NCBI RefSeq assembly: GCF_023100725.1
Contig: NZ_CP095501.1
Location: 1,798,001-1,862,000 of the forward strand
Length of the DNA stretch: 64,000 nt
Direction of reading: 5' to 3'
From: Arthrobacter antioxidans
Lineage (GTDB): Bacteria; Actinomycetota; Actinomycetes; Actinomycetales; Micrococcaceae
Shown: positions 43,699 through 53,347 of the stretch, piece by piece
Layout of the letters: each line of letters opens with the position of its first letter
Numbering within the stretch: position 1 is the first letter of the stretch
The notes under the pieces: model-generated
What the model was told of the DNA's origin: nothing
The model's input: the letters and a program-made list of their open reading frames with translations, nothing else
Databases searched by the model: none
Made by a program: the position numbers and the translations under genes

Positions 43699-45960
43699 TC
43701 AGGTCGGAGGTCCGTCCGGGACGCCTTCATCGACCGGTCCCTCACGTCCTTCACGGCGTCGCAACCGGGGTGCGGCCGCCCAGCTGACGGGACTGTGTTG
43801 GTCGGCAAGCAGTGCCCAGTTGCCCGCCCGGGGGGACCAGCGCCGCGTGGCCGGATCGCGCTGCAGGGTGGGTCCCGCATCCAGTACGACACGGACGGTT
43901 GTCTCCGCGCCGGGCTGCAGGGTGACCTTCCGGAAGCCCAGGAGGTGAGCCGCCGGCCTGCGGGTGGACACGTCCGCGGCGTACATCTGGATAACGGTGG
44001 AGCCCTCGCGGTCGCCGGTGTTCCTGACGAGCACGTGTGCTTCGCCGCCTGTGTCGTCGAACGTGTGGTCGAGCAGCCGGTGCTCGATCGTCGTGTAGCC
44101 CAGGCCGTATCCGAACGGGAACGCCGGTTTGTGTCCGTCGCGGTCCAGTCGACGTTGACCCCACGCGTCGTCGTAGATAGCGGACTTCGCGGTGCGGTCG
44201 AACGGTGGCAGATGCGCGGCGTCCGTCGGCAGGACGAACGGCAGCCGTCCGCCGGGCTCCGTCCTGCCGGTCAGCACGTTCGCCAGCGCGCGGCCGCCCT
44301 CCATGCCGCCGTACCAGGCGAGGAGGAGCGCCGGCACACGATCCCGCCACGCCTCCGTGAGGATCGCGCTGCCGCCGATCAGCACGACGACGGTCCGGGG
44401 GTTCGCGTTGACGACCGCGTGGATGAGACGGACATCGGTCGGGCGCAGGTCGAGGGAGCTGCGGTCGCCGCCTCGGACGAAGCGTGAGGCCAGGTGTGCG
44501 ACACCGATGAGCAGCCGACGGAGGAATCCCGAGCCGAACGCTCGGCCGAGCACGCTCACGTCGACGCCCCCGGTGACGACGGACTCGCCCTCGTCGTGCT
44601 GGTCCAGGCCGACGACGACGATCGCGGTTTCCGCTGCGGCTGCCAGCGCGGCCGCTGCGCGCTCGTTCCGGCCGGAGGCGGTCGTGATCCGCACCCGGGG
44701 AAGTGCCTCACGCAACCCCTGCAGCGGAGAGATCGTGGACGGAGGCCGGACGCGGGAGGAGCCATGATCGCCGAGGTTCGCCCGTGCCGCGAGTCGTCCG
44801 ATCACGGCCAGATGCCCGGCGGCGGGAGTCAGCGGCAGCAGCTGAACGGCGCCGACGGGCTCGTTCTTCAGTAGGACGATCGACTCCTCGGCGGCCTGGC
44901 GGGCAAGCGCCCGGTGCGCCGGGGACGCGATGAGGGCGGGGGACGGGCCCGCCGCCTCCCGGGTCGCGGCGTGCAGCACGCACGTGCGCAGGATGCGTTG
45001 TGCGGACCGCAGCACAGTTGCACGGGCCAGGTCGCCGCGCCGCAGTGCGGCCGGCAGATCGCGGGCGCGCAGCAGCCGCAACGGCATCTCCACGTCCATC
45101 CCCGCCTCCAGGCTGACAGCCGCATCGTGGACGCCGAACACCCAGTCGCTCGTCACGAACCCCGTGAAGCCCCACTCGTACCGCAGCACCTCCGTGAGCA
45201 GGGAGCGATTGACGTCCATGTACTCACCCCGGACCCGGTTGTAGGCACTCATCACGGAGTCCGCGCCGGCGTCCACGACGGCTTTGAAGTGCGGCAGGTA
45301 CACCTCGTGCAGGGCGTGGTCGTCGACCCACACGTCGACCTCGAAGCGCTCGTCCTCCATCGAGTTGAGCGCGAAGTGTTTCACGCACGCCATGGCGTGC
45401 ACGCGTACGCCTCGGGTGAGGGCCGCCCCCATCCTGCCGGTGAGCACCGGATCCTCCCCGTAACACTCCTGCGCCCGGCCCCACGCGGGATGGCGGAGCA
45501 GATTCACGCAGACGGAGGCGGAGTAGTTCGCTCCCCGCGCGCGGGTCTCGAGACCGATCGCGTGACCGACTCGCTCCTCCAGCAGCGGATCCCAGGTCGC
45601 GGCTCGTGCCATCGTCACAGGGAAGGCGGTGGATGCGCCGATCACGACGCCGCGGCCGCCGTCGCTGAATCGGATGCCCGGGATGCCGAGCCGCGGGACA
45701 GCCCCGGCCACGAAGGGCCGCCGACCGAGCAGCGTCGGGATGAGCGGGAGCAGCAGGCCGGGGGAGTCGCCGTCGAGCAGTCCGAGGATCTCCCCCTCCG
45801 TCATCTGACCGATCAGGTGATCGGCCGCCTCGTCCGCGTCGATCTCGCCCTCCCTGACAGCCCGGACCGCCTCACCGTACGCGCTGCCCGACGCCGTCGT
45901 CACGTCCGTCGATGCAGGCTCTTCCTCCCGCGCTGCCCGACGCCTTGCAGCCATCTTCAT
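43699..45960 (-). CDS. GH3 family beta-glucosidase-like glycoside hydrolase
   Basis: 753 residues. GH3 barrel with [23 protein letters not shown] (substrate Lys-His) and nucleophile Asp in [13 protein letters not shown]; (alpha/beta)6 sandwich with [10 protein letters not shown]-terminal fibronectin-III-like domain from about 620 ([20 protein letters not shown]). No signal peptide, so cytoplasmic. It would release beta-linked glucose from short glycosides. ATG 45960 has only a weak ribosome site (AAGGGC). A 20-bp palindrome lies about 58 bases upstream. Confidence 0.85.
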   Translation of the reverse strand: MKMAARRRAAREEEPASTDVTTASGSAYGEAVRAVREGEIDADEAADHLIGQMTEGEILGLLDGDSPGLLLPLIPTLLGRRPFVAGAVPRLGIPGIRFSDGGRGVVIGASTAFPVTMARAATWDPLLEERVGHAIGLETRARGANYSASVCVNLLRHPAWGRAQECYGEDPVLTGRMGAALTRGVRVHAMACVKHFALNSMEDERFEVDVWVDDHALHEVYLPHFKAVVDAGADSVMSAYNRVRGEYMDVNRSLLTEVLRYEWGFTGFVTSDWVFGVHDAAVSLEAGMDVEMPLRLLRARDLPAALRRGDLARATVLRSAQRILRTCVLHAATREAAGPSPALIASPAHRALARQAAEESIVLLKNEPVGAVQLLPLTPAAGHLAVIGRLAARANLGDHGSSRVRPPSTISPLQGLREALPRVRITTASGRNERAAAALAAAAETAIVVVGLDQHDEGESVVTGGVDVSVLGRAFGSGFLRRLLIGVAHLASRFVRGGDRSSLDLRPTDVRLIHAVVNANPRTVVVLIGGSAILTEAWRDRVPALLLAWYGGMEGGRALANVLTGRTEPGGRLPFVLPTDAAHLPPFDRTAKSAIYDDAWGQRRLDRDGHKPAFPFGYGLGYTTIEHRLLDHTFDDTGGEAHVLVRNTGDREGSTVIQMYAADVSTRRPAAHLLGFRKVTLQPGAETTVRVVLDAGPTLQRDPATRRWSPRAGNWALLADQHSPVSWAAAPRLRRREGREGPVDEGVPDGPPT

Positions 45961-46017
45961 GCCCTTGATTCTGCACCCTCCACGGACGCGGGCGTGGAAG
46001 CGCGGTATCGTGACGGT

Positions 46018-46037
46018 CCACCACAGCGGTGTGGTGG
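46018..46037 (-). promoter_or_regulatory. Palindrome upstream of the GH3 gene
   Basis: CCACCACA, GCGG, TGTGGTGG, a perfect 8-bp dyad about 58 bases before the GH3 start, a suitable place for a sugar-responsive repressor operator. Confidence 0.4.
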
Positions 46038-46080
46038 GTTCAATAGCGCCACAGGATGCGGCGCTGTTGCAGGGTCGGCC

Positions 46081-46386
46081 GTGGAAGCAGAAGCAGCGCA
46101 CGGCACCCGCCACTACCGCCGGCACCAGCAGGGCGAACCGACCTCCACCAACCCCATCGCGTCGATCTTCGCCCCGACCCGCGGCATCATGCATCGCGGC
46201 ACACTGGATGACAGCCCCGCCGTCACCGTCTTCGCCGCCACCGTCGAGGACGTCGTCATCAGGACGGTCGAGGCAGGACACATGACCAAGGACCTGGCCC
46301 TGCCGGTGGGGCCCGGGCAGGCATAACTCACCACGGAGCAGTTCCTGAGCGCGGTGGCGGACAACCTCGCCGAGCGCCTGCGGTGA
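46081..46386 (+). pseudogene. C-terminal fragment of NADP-dependent isocitrate dehydrogenase with internal stop
   Basis: The plus-strand frame reads [20 protein letters not shown] then [20 protein letters not shown] and [20 protein letters not shown], the C-terminal quarter of homodimeric isocitrate dehydrogenase. A TAA interrupts the frame at about 46324, after which LTTEQFLSAVADNLAERLR completes the family's C-terminus to the TGA at 46384. Two residues are missing in HGTxxRHY. The catalytic and substrate-binding first three quarters are absent, so it cannot be functional. Confidence 0.85.
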
Positions 46387-46523
46387 GCAGGGTCAGGGTC
46401 GAGAAGAAACGTCGGTCGGGTGCCGCTCACGCAGCCCGGCTGGGCGCAGAGCGGATGAGCCGGTACCCACGGTCATATCCCACACCACGTGCCCGACGCT
46501 GCTTCGCCTGACGTTCCGGGACC

Positions 46524-47051
46524 ATGAAGTGCATGGGGGAATTCATCCACGCCGATCACTTCCTGAACCCTTCGCCCATCAGGTACGCGAAAGGACGCCA
46601 TTCGCCGGAGGGGTTCTGGGCGGACACCTATGACTACGCGGCTCTGTGCGAGAAGGTGCTCGGACCGCTCGGCCGGGGCGGGAACGGCTGGTACTCGCCT
46701 GCGTGCCACGATTCGGCGGCCGACCGGGCATCGCCGGCCGGATTCCTCCACGCTCCGGCAGACGCACTGGTCCTGGTGGAAGGCATGTGCCTGCACCGCG
46801 ACGAGTTGATCACCCACGGGGATGCCTCGGTCTTCCTCGACGTCCCGTTCACGGAGACCGCGGTGCGCATGGCCATCCGGAATGGGCGTGACCCTGATCC
46901 CGAGCATTCTTCGATGCGCCGCTATGTCGGGGGTCAGCGGCGCTACTTCGAGGCCGTACGACCCTGGGAGCGCGCCACCGTCGTCGTGGACAACCGGGAC
47001 TTCACCGCACCGCGGATCATCCCCTCCGATGCGGTCTCGGCGCTCCGGTGA
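46524..47051 (+). pseudogene. Uridine-kinase-like protein without its P-loop (5' truncated)
   Basis: 175 codons matching the body of actinobacterial uridine kinase-like proteins: RYAKGRHSPEGFWADTYDYA, YSPACHDSAADRA, LVLVEGMCLHRDEL, VFLDVPFTETAVRMAIRNG and MRRYVGGQRRYFEAVRPWER. Intact proteins begin with a Walker A P-loop (GxxGxGK) about 35 residues before this point; neither this frame nor its neighbours shows one between 46387 and 46524. The first residues (MKCMGEFIHADHF) do fit the region after the P-loop. It is next to the isocitrate dehydrogenase fragment, so a decayed segment is likely. Confidence 0.65.
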
Positions 47052-47087
47052 CAGGAAACTGCGTCCGGGAAGGGCGATGATTGCACG

Positions 47088-47552
47088 ATGACCAGTCAGC
47101 ACGTTTCACTGAGCCGCATCGTCATCGGCATTCTCGCGCTCGGGGCCCTCCTGGCCCAGTTCGTGGTAGTCCCTCGTATCGCGAATGGATACGCGAATAC
47201 CTTTCCCGAGGTCGCCTATCTGGCGTCGCCGTATGTCATTGCGGTCGCCGCGGCAATCGGGGGCTTCGAGGTCGCACTGCTGGCGGCGTGGCAATTACTC
47301 GCGGCCCACGAGGAGGGGAGCCTGTCCGGGCGCTCGAAGCGCTGGATCAACGGGATGGCAGTGTCCCTTTGCCTCATGGCACTGCTCATCGCCGGGATCT
47401 GCATCCACGCCGGATCCGTCGCCGAGGTCGGGGGGCCCGCGATGCTGTTCGGGGTACTCGGTTCCACTGCTCTTGTCGCCGTCGTGGTTGCTGCGAGGAG
47501 GAGTGCGCTCGCCTCCATGCGGGAAAGGGGCGGCGCCCCTCTCCCGCGCTAG
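47088..47552 (+). CDS. DUF2975 family membrane protein
   Basis: 154 residues with four hydrophobic helices (about 9-29, 43-68, 86-108, 114-138), the DUF2975 layout. These genes are usually followed by a small Cro/CI-type regulator (YozG-like), but none is present here. Function unknown. The start is ATG 47088 with GGGAAGGG somewhat far upstream. A large hairpin follows the stop. Confidence 0.75.
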   Translation: MTSQHVSLSRIVIGILALGALLAQFVVVPRIANGYANTFPEVAYLASPYVIAVAAAIGGFEVALLAAWQLLAAHEEGSLSGRSKRWINGMAVSLCLMALLIAGICIHAGSVAEVGGPAMLFGVLGSTALVAVVVAARRSALASMRERGGAPLPR

Positions 47553-47572
47553 GTCATGCCGGCGTGGACGAT

Positions 47573-47626
47573 GAGGACCTCCGGGGGAGGCTGGGCTCGT
47601 AAGCCTCACCTCGCCCGGAGGTCCTC
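47573..47626. terminator. Bidirectional terminator between convergent genes
   Basis: 13-bp perfect arms (GAGGACCTCCGGG and its complement) enclose a 28-base loop with a nested stem GAGGCT/AGCCTC. It sits between the DUF2975 gene and the acyl-CoA dehydrogenase gene. Confidence 0.7.
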
Positions 47627-47672
47627 GTGGTCCATCCGGCCCATTCGCCGAGGGCGTCAGGGAGCGGTACCC

Positions 47673-49796
47673 CTAGCCCGCGGGAGACGCTGACTTCCTC
47701 GCCTTCCTGGCCTTCTTCTCCGAGGCCTTGCGGGCCAGCAGCGTCTTCTCGTCGATCGGTGCATCGCCATTGGCCCGGCGCCGCCGCATGTACTCGGCGG
47801 CCTCTTCCTGGCGCTCCTGCTCCACACCGGTGGCAATCGCCGAGCGCAGGTGCTCCTGGCCATAGCCGAACGCCTGCACGAGGTCGAGGGCGTGCGGGCG
47901 GATCTTCACCAGGAGGCGGTTGATGTAGCCGTCGAGGGTACGGGCACGCTGCGCGGAGAGGCGGCCGTTCATGAGGAACCACGCCAGGTCCTTCTCGATG
48001 AGGCAGAGGCCGAACAGATCACGCAGGCGGGTGAGGACCTGGCGCGTTCCGGGATCGGTGATCCTGTGGAGGCCGCGCGTGAACGCCTCCCACTGCAGCA
48101 GCTCCGCGTGGGCATGAGCCACCTCGATGAGCTCGTTCTGGTGCTCGTTGAAGAGCGCGGCGGCCTTCTCCTGCGACATCCCCTTCGCCCCCCGCAGCAC
48201 GGCGGCGAGATCGACGACGCGGGACTGCACGCGGTCGGTGAGCAGCTCGCGCTGGGTGTCCTCGTCGCGCAGGGCGATGGCCGACTTCTTGCCCGAGCCC
48301 GTGTCCGCGAGGGTCTGGGCGACACGGCGCAGGCCCGAACGGTGCAGCGTCCGGCCGGCGGCCTGCGACACCGCGTAGCGGGCCAGGACGCCGAAGTCCA
48401 CGCCCTGGAACTCCTTGGCGTAATCGGTCAGGAGCCGCTTCGCGACGAGCTGCAGCAGGACGTTGTTGTCACCTTCGAAGGTCACGTACACATCGAGGTC
48501 TGCACGCAGCGAGGTGAAACGGTTCTCCACCAGGAAGCCCTGCCCGCCGGTCGCCTCGCGGCACTCCTGCAGCGTATCCAGCGCCAGCCAGGTGCTCAGG
48601 GGCTTGAACGCGGCGGCGAGCGTCTCGAGGTCCTGGCGGTCCTCGTCGGTGTCGTGCTCGCCGGAGAAGACGCCGTCGAACTTCTCGAGGAGTTCCTCGT
48701 GCGCGAAGGACGCGGCGTAGGTCGCGGCGAGGCGGGGCAGGAGCCTGCGCTGGTGCCGCTGGTAGTCCATCAGCACCTCCTCCTTGAGGTTCGAGGATGC
48801 GTTGAACTGGCGGCGCTGCGTCGAGTAGGTGATGGCGGCCGTGAGGGCGAGCTTGCTCGCGGCGACCGCCGCGCCGTCGAGCGAGACGCGGCCCTGCACC
48901 AGGGTTCCCAGCATGGTGAAGAAGCGGCGCCCCGGGGACGCGATGGGAGAGGTGTACGTGCCGTCCTCGGCGACGTCGCCGTACCGGTTCAGCAGGTTGG
49001 TGCGGGGGATCCGGACGCCGGTGAAGTGCAGGCGGCCGTTGTCGATGCCGTTGAGGCCGCCCTTGATGCCGTCGTCCTCGCCGCCGACGCCCGGCTTGAA
49101 GGAACCGTCCTCGTTGCGCAGTTCCACGTAGAAGCCGTGCACGCCGTGGCTGACGCCGTTGGTGACGAGCTGGGCGAACACGACGGCGGCCCGTCCGTCG
49201 ATGGCGCCGTTGCCGATGTAGTCCTTCCAGGCCGCGCGGAAGGGCGTATCGATCACGAACTCGTCGGTCGCGGGGTCGAACGTGGCGGTGGTGGCGATGC
49301 TCGCGACGTCGCTGCCGTGGCCCGTCTCGGTCATGGCGAAGCAGCCGGGGATCCGCATGTCCATGATGCCCGGGAGCCATGCCTCGTGGTGCGTCTCGGT
49401 ACCGAGGTGCATGACCGCCGAACCGAAGAGACCCCATTGCACGCCGGCCTTGATCTGCAGCGACGGATCCGCGACGACGAGCTCCTCGAAGCCCGCGACA
49501 TTTCCACCGTGGTCGTCGTTGCCGCCGAGGGTCTTGGGGAACGCACGGTGGACGGCCTGCTGCTCCACGAGGTAGTGGAGCTGGTCGAAGCAGCGCAGCC
49601 GGTGATCGGTGTGGGTGAGTCCCTCGATCTTCTGGACCTCGGGGCGGCCCGCAAGGGCACGCGCCGTGCGGCGGATGTGCGCCCACCGGCCGAGGAGCAG
49701 CTCCCCGAGCTCGGCGGTGTCCACGGTGGCCTGCTCGTCGTCGGTGATGTCGGCCGTGGCGGGGATCTGCTGCGGCCGGGTGATGGTCTGGGTCAT
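47673..49796 (-). CDS. Acyl-CoA dehydrogenase/oxidase family protein
   Basis: 707 residues, longer than a standard acyl-CoA dehydrogenase (about 380) and close to acyl-CoA oxidases. Seen: CFAMTETGHGSDVASIATTA (FAD and substrate loop), FTGVRIPRTNLLNRYGDV, YSTQRRQFN, and the oxidase-like TGGQGFLVENRF and FEGDNNVLLQLVAKRLL. A long helical C-terminal domain ends in a Lys/Arg-rich tail. It catalyses the first step of fatty acid beta-oxidation. It is in one probable transcript behind tetR, whose 3' end it overlaps by 4 bases, and is divergent from thiolase. Position matches fadE5 of mycobacteria. Confidence 0.85.
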   Translation of the reverse strand: MTQTITRPQQIPATADITDDEQATVDTAELGELLLGRWAHIRRTARALAGRPEVQKIEGLTHTDHRLRCFDQLHYLVEQQAVHRAFPKTLGGNDDHGGNVAGFEELVVADPSLQIKAGVQWGLFGSAVMHLGTETHHEAWLPGIMDMRIPGCFAMTETGHGSDVASIATTATFDPATDEFVIDTPFRAAWKDYIGNGAIDGRAAVVFAQLVTNGVSHGVHGFYVELRNEDGSFKPGVGGEDDGIKGGLNGIDNGRLHFTGVRIPRTNLLNRYGDVAEDGTYTSPIASPGRRFFTMLGTLVQGRVSLDGAAVAASKLALTAAITYSTQRRQFNASSNLKEEVLMDYQRHQRRLLPRLAATYAASFAHEELLEKFDGVFSGEHDTDEDRQDLETLAAAFKPLSTWLALDTLQECREATGGQGFLVENRFTSLRADLDVYVTFEGDNNVLLQLVAKRLLTDYAKEFQGVDFGVLARYAVSQAAGRTLHRSGLRRVAQTLADTGSGKKSAIALRDEDTQRELLTDRVQSRVVDLAAVLRGAKGMSQEKAAALFNEHQNELIEVAHAHAELLQWEAFTRGLHRITDPGTRQVLTRLRDLFGLCLIEKDLAWFLMNGRLSAQRARTLDGYINRLLVKIRPHALDLVQAFGYGQEHLRSAIATGVEQERQEEAAEYMRRRRANGDAPIDEKTLLARKASEKKARKARKSASPAG

Positions 49797-50590
49797 GGCG
49801 TGTCCTTCGCGCGTTGGCGGGTTGGGGAATGGGGGGCTGCCGGCAGCGAGAGTGCCTCGTACCGGCTGATGCCGTCGAAGAGCCAGCCGGTGATGTGCCG
49901 GGCCATCTGCTCCTCGGTCGGTTTGTCGGAGGTATCGGGGGATGAGAGCCAGTGCTCACCGGCGGCCCGGACCATGCCGATCGCAGCGGCGGGCCAATAC
50001 TCCGGGGCGGCGTCGTCCGGGCCCGACGGCCGGTCCGGGGAGAGCAGGTAGGCGCGCATGGGACGCGCGACCATGTCGGTGACCGCGGCAAGGAAGTGCG
50101 CCAGGGTGTCCTGGCCGCCGTCGGCCACTGAGGACACCGGGGAGCCGGGTGAGGAGGCAGCGGACGTCGAGGACTCGGCGATACCGACGCGCGTGACGAA
50201 CGCGTAGACGTTGGGCGAGGTCCGGGCCATCTGCAGGTAGGCGAGCACCATCGCGTAGAGGCCCTCCCGAGGAGTGGATGCGGCCTTCGCGGCGTCGAGT
50301 ACCTTCTGCTGCATCTGGCCGATGACCACCTCCGCCATGGCCCTCTGGAGTCCGGTCTTGTCCCCGAAGTAGCGGTAGTACACGGACTTCGACGTCTCGC
50401 CGGCTGCGGCGATGTCCTCCATGGAGGCCCCGGGGCCGAGGGCGTCGACGGCGCGTCTCGCGGTCTTGATCAGCTGGCGGCGCCGCTCGGCCCGGTGCCC
50501 TTCCCATCGGCTGGACCGGCCGTCCTGCACGGGGGCTACGCCGCCGGCGGTCTTCGCGGAGGCGCCCTTCAGGGCATGGGCAAGCTTCAT
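49793..50590 (-). CDS. TetR family regulator of the fatty-acid locus
   Basis: 265 residues from ATG 50590. The helix-turn-helix reads ASMEDIAAAGETSKSVYYRYFGDKTGL after a 55-residue basic N-terminal extension. The C-terminal ligand domain is helical. A 31-bp palindrome directly touches the start codon (50591-50621), in the spacer to the thiolase gene, so it probably represses both directions and responds to an acyl-CoA; the ligand is inference. Confidence 0.87.
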   Translation of the reverse strand: MKLAHALKGASAKTAGGVAPVQDGRSSRWEGHRAERRRQLIKTARRAVDALGPGASMEDIAAAGETSKSVYYRYFGDKTGLQRAMAEVVIGQMQQKVLDAAKAASTPREGLYAMVLAYLQMARTSPNVYAFVTRVGIAESSTSAASSPGSPVSSVADGGQDTLAHFLAAVTDMVARPMRAYLLSPDRPSGPDDAAPEYWPAAAIGMVRAAGEHWLSSPDTSDKPTEEQMARHITGWLFDGISRYEALSLPAAPHSPTRQRAKDTP

Positions 50591-50621
50591 GATACCCAGC
50601 GTATCAGGTACGCTAGGTATC
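50591..50621. promoter_or_regulatory. TetR operator palindrome
   Basis: GATACCCAGCGTA and TACGCTAGGTATC flank TCAGG; 12 of 13 positions are symmetric. It sits between the divergent tetR and thiolase genes, next to the tetR ATG and about 33 bases from the thiolase ATG. Confidence 0.8.
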
Positions 50622-50654
50622 GGTAATCCACCCTCTCGTACCAGGAGCACTTCC

Positions 50655-51968
50655 ATGGCAGATCAGGCCGGGGCGCGCAACGCCGCCCACTCACCGCGCA
50701 CGGCAGTCGTCATCGGCGGCAATCGCATCCCCTTCGCCCGCTCCGGCGGCGCCTACGCCTACTCGTCCAACAAGGACATGCTCATCGCCGCACTGGACGG
50801 CCTCGTGGCACGCTTCGGCCTGCAGGGTGAGCGCATCGGGGAGGTCGCCGCCGGCGCCGTCCTCAAGCACTCCCGGGACTTCAACCTCACGCGGGAGGCC
50901 GTGCTCGGCTCGGCGCTGTCCCCGGAGACCCCCGCCTACGACCTGCAGCAGGCCTGCGCCACGGGCCTCGAGACCGTGGTCGGCCTCTCGAACAAGATCA
51001 AGCTCGGGCAGATCGACTCCGGCATCGCCGGCGGCGTCGACTCCGCCTCCGACGCCCCGATCGCCGTCAGCGAGGGTCTCCGCCGCGTGCTGCTCGACCT
51101 CGCCCGCGCCAAGACGACACAGCAGAAGATCAAGGCACTCGGCACGCTCCGCCCGAAGGACCTCTCGCCCAACGCACCCACCACGGGCGAGCCCCGCACC
51201 GGCCTGTCCATGGGGGAACACCAGGCGCTCACCACCGCTGCCTGGGAGATCACGCGTGAAGCGCAGGACGAACTCGCCTACCGCAGCCACCACAACCTCG
51301 CCGCCGCCTACGACCGAGGGTTCTTCTCGGACCTCATGACGCCGTACCGGGGCCTGACGAAGGACGCCAACCTCCGGGCGGACACCTCGCTGGAGAAGCT
51401 CGCGACCCTGAAGCCCGTCTTCGGCAAGGGCCTCGACACCCCCGCCACCATGACGGCCGGCAACTCCACGCCGCTCACCGACGGCGCCGCCGTCGTCCTG
51501 CTCGGCAGCGAGGACTACGCGAGGGCCAACAACCTCCCGATGCTCGCCACCATCGTCGACGCCGAAGCGGCGGCGGTGGACTTCGTCACCGGTGAGGAGG
51601 GCCTGCTGATGGCCCCCGTCCACGCCATGCCCCGCCTGCTGCAGCGCAACGGCCTCACCTTCGACGACTTCGACTTCTTCGAGATCCACGAGGCCTTCGC
51701 CGGAACGGTGCTCAGCTCCCTCGCGGCGTGGGAGGACCCGGACTACTGCAAGCGCGTCCTCGGGCTCGACGGCGCCCTCGGCAGCATCGACCGCGCGAAG
51801 CTCAACGTCAACGGGTCCTCCCTTGCGGCCGGCCACCCGTTCGCAGCCACGGGCGGACGCATCGTCGCCTCACTGGCCAAGACCCTGTCCGAGAGGGGCG
51901 GACGCGGACTCATCTCCGTATGCGCCGCCGGGGGCCAGGGCGTCGTCGCGATCCTGGAGGCGAAGTAG
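50655..51968 (+). CDS. Acetyl-CoA C-acyltransferase (thiolase, FadI/FadA2-like)
   Basis: 437 residues. Nucleophile Cys 101 in DLQQACATGLE, FEIHEAFAGTVL, NVNGSSLAAGHPFAATGGR (catalytic His) and C-terminal CAAGGQG (second Cys). It cleaves 3-ketoacyl-CoA to shortened acyl-CoA plus acetyl-CoA in beta-oxidation. ATG 50655 follows AGGAGC. First gene of a three-gene operon with FabG4-like reductase and MaoC dehydratase. Confidence 0.9.
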   Translation: MADQAGARNAAHSPRTAVVIGGNRIPFARSGGAYAYSSNKDMLIAALDGLVARFGLQGERIGEVAAGAVLKHSRDFNLTREAVLGSALSPETPAYDLQQACATGLETVVGLSNKIKLGQIDSGIAGGVDSASDAPIAVSEGLRRVLLDLARAKTTQQKIKALGTLRPKDLSPNAPTTGEPRTGLSMGEHQALTTAAWEITREAQDELAYRSHHNLAAAYDRGFFSDLMTPYRGLTKDANLRADTSLEKLATLKPVFGKGLDTPATMTAGNSTPLTDGAAVVLLGSEDYARANNLPMLATIVDAEAAAVDFVTGEEGLLMAPVHAMPRLLQRNGLTFDDFDFFEIHEAFAGTVLSSLAAWEDPDYCKRVLGLDGALGSIDRAKLNVNGSSLAAGHPFAATGGRIVASLAKTLSERGGRGLISVCAAGGQGVVAILEAK

Positions 51969-51970
51969 GC

Positions 51971-53347
51971 ATGGCCGACAACTACCTGGACCTCGTGAAC
52001 ACCCCCCTGCCGGGGAAGTTCGCCAAGGCCCTCGGCCTGCCGCGCCCCTCGGTCCTGCGCCGCTACACCCCGGGGGAGCCCATCGCGGCGAAGCCGGTGC
52101 TCGTCGCCGGGTCGGGGGCAGGGGCGGAGGCGCTCGCCGACGTCCTGCTGAGCTGGGACGTGGAGGTGCGGCGCCACGTCCTCCCGGGTGAGAAGCTCAG
52201 CGCCGCCGTCGTCGTGCTGGACCGGGCGGTCTCACCCGCGGACCTCGCCGCACCCATGCTCGAGCTCGGTCAGGCGGCCAGGGTGCTGGTGCCGGGCGGC
52301 CGCGTCGTTGCGGTCTTCCGCTCCTCCGCGGACACCACGGACCCCTCCGTCGCAGCCGCACGCCAGGGCATCGACGGCGCCATCCGGTCCGTCGCCCATG
52401 AACTGCGCGGCGGAGCCACGGCCAACGGCATCATCCTGCGAACAGGTGCGACGACGACGGACGCCACCACGCTGGGCACCCTCCGGTTCTTCCTGTCCGG
52501 CAGGAGCGCGTACGTGGACGGTCAATTCCTCGAGGTGTCCGGGACACCGGCCGAGAGCGTCGCCGGACTCGCTGCGGCGACGACGGCGGTGGGGGAGGGC
52601 GTGCCCGACCAGCCGCTGGCAGGTAAAACCGCCGTCGTCACGGGGGCGGCCCGCGGCATCGGCGCGAAGATCGCCGAGATCCTCGCCCGGGACGGGGCCC
52701 GCGTGGTCGCGGTCGACGTCCCTGCGGCGGGCGAGCAGCTCGCGCAGGTCGCGAACCGGGTAGGCGGGACAGCCCTTCAGCTCGACATCACCGCCCCCGA
52801 CGCGGCGGCCCGGATCCTCGAGCACGTCGGGGGGCGCTTCGGCACCCTCGACATCGTGGTGCACAACGCCGGCATCACGCGGGACAAGCTGCTGGCCAAC
52901 ATGGACGCCTCCCGGTGGGATTCGGTCATCGCCGTCAACATCGCCTCCCAGCTGCGCATGAACGAGCAGTTCCTCGCCTCGCCGGTCCTCTCTACGACGG
53001 GACGGATCATCAGCCTCGCCTCGACGAGCGGGATCGCCGGCAACCGCGGGCAGAGCAACTACGCGGCGTCGAAGGCCGGTGTCATCGGTATGGTCCGGGC
53101 GCAGGCCGCTTCCTTCGACGGCGCCGGCCGGACCATCAACGCCGTCGCCCCCGGCTTCATCGAGACGGACATGACGGCGAAGATCCCGCCCCTCACCCGC
53201 CAGGTGGCCCGCCGGTTGAGCAGCCTCCAGCAGGGCGGGCTGCCCGTGGACGTGGCCGAGGCGATCGCGTTCCTGGCCTCCGACGCGGCGGCGGGCATCA
53301 ACGGACAGGTCCTCCGGGTGTGCGGGCAGAACCTGGTGGGCGCATGA
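51971..53347 (+). CDS. High-molecular-weight 3-oxoacyl-(ACP/CoA) reductase, FabG4-like
   Basis: 458 residues, about twice the length of FabG. The N-terminal 215 residues are a degenerate Rossmann domain of the FabG4 type (VLVAGSGAGAEAL). The C-terminal SDR domain has GAARGIG, HNAGITRDKLLANM, the Ser in LASTS, YAASK and APGFIETDMT. This architecture is that of mycobacterial FabG4, which uses NADH and CoA substrates. The ATG is 2 bases after the thiolase stop. It overlaps the MaoC gene by 4 bases. Confidence 0.88.
   Translation: MADNYLDLVNTPLPGKFAKALGLPRPSVLRRYTPGEPIAAKPVLVAGSGAGAEALADVLLSWDVEVRRHVLPGEKLSAAVVVLDRAVSPADLAAPMLELGQAARVLVPGGRVVAVFRSSADTTDPSVAAARQGIDGAIRSVAHELRGGATANGIILRTGATTTDATTLGTLRFFLSGRSAYVDGQFLEVSGTPAESVAGLAAATTAVGEGVPDQPLAGKTAVVTGAARGIGAKIAEILARDGARVVAVDVPAAGEQLAQVANRVGGTALQLDITAPDAAARILEHVGGRFGTLDIVVHNAGITRDKLLANMDASRWDSVIAVNIASQLRMNEQFLASPVLSTTGRIISLASTSGIAGNRGQSNYAASKAGVIGMVRAQAASFDGAGRTINAVAPGFIETDMTAKIPPLTRQVARRLSSLQQGGLPVDVAEAIAFLASDAAAGINGQVLRVCGQNLVGA

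Noticed and set aside
47850..50051. A 733-codon plus-strand frame opposite the acyl-CoA dehydrogenase and TetR genes
   Set aside because: Antisense shadow; no motif, and the minus strand encodes recognisable proteins throughout.
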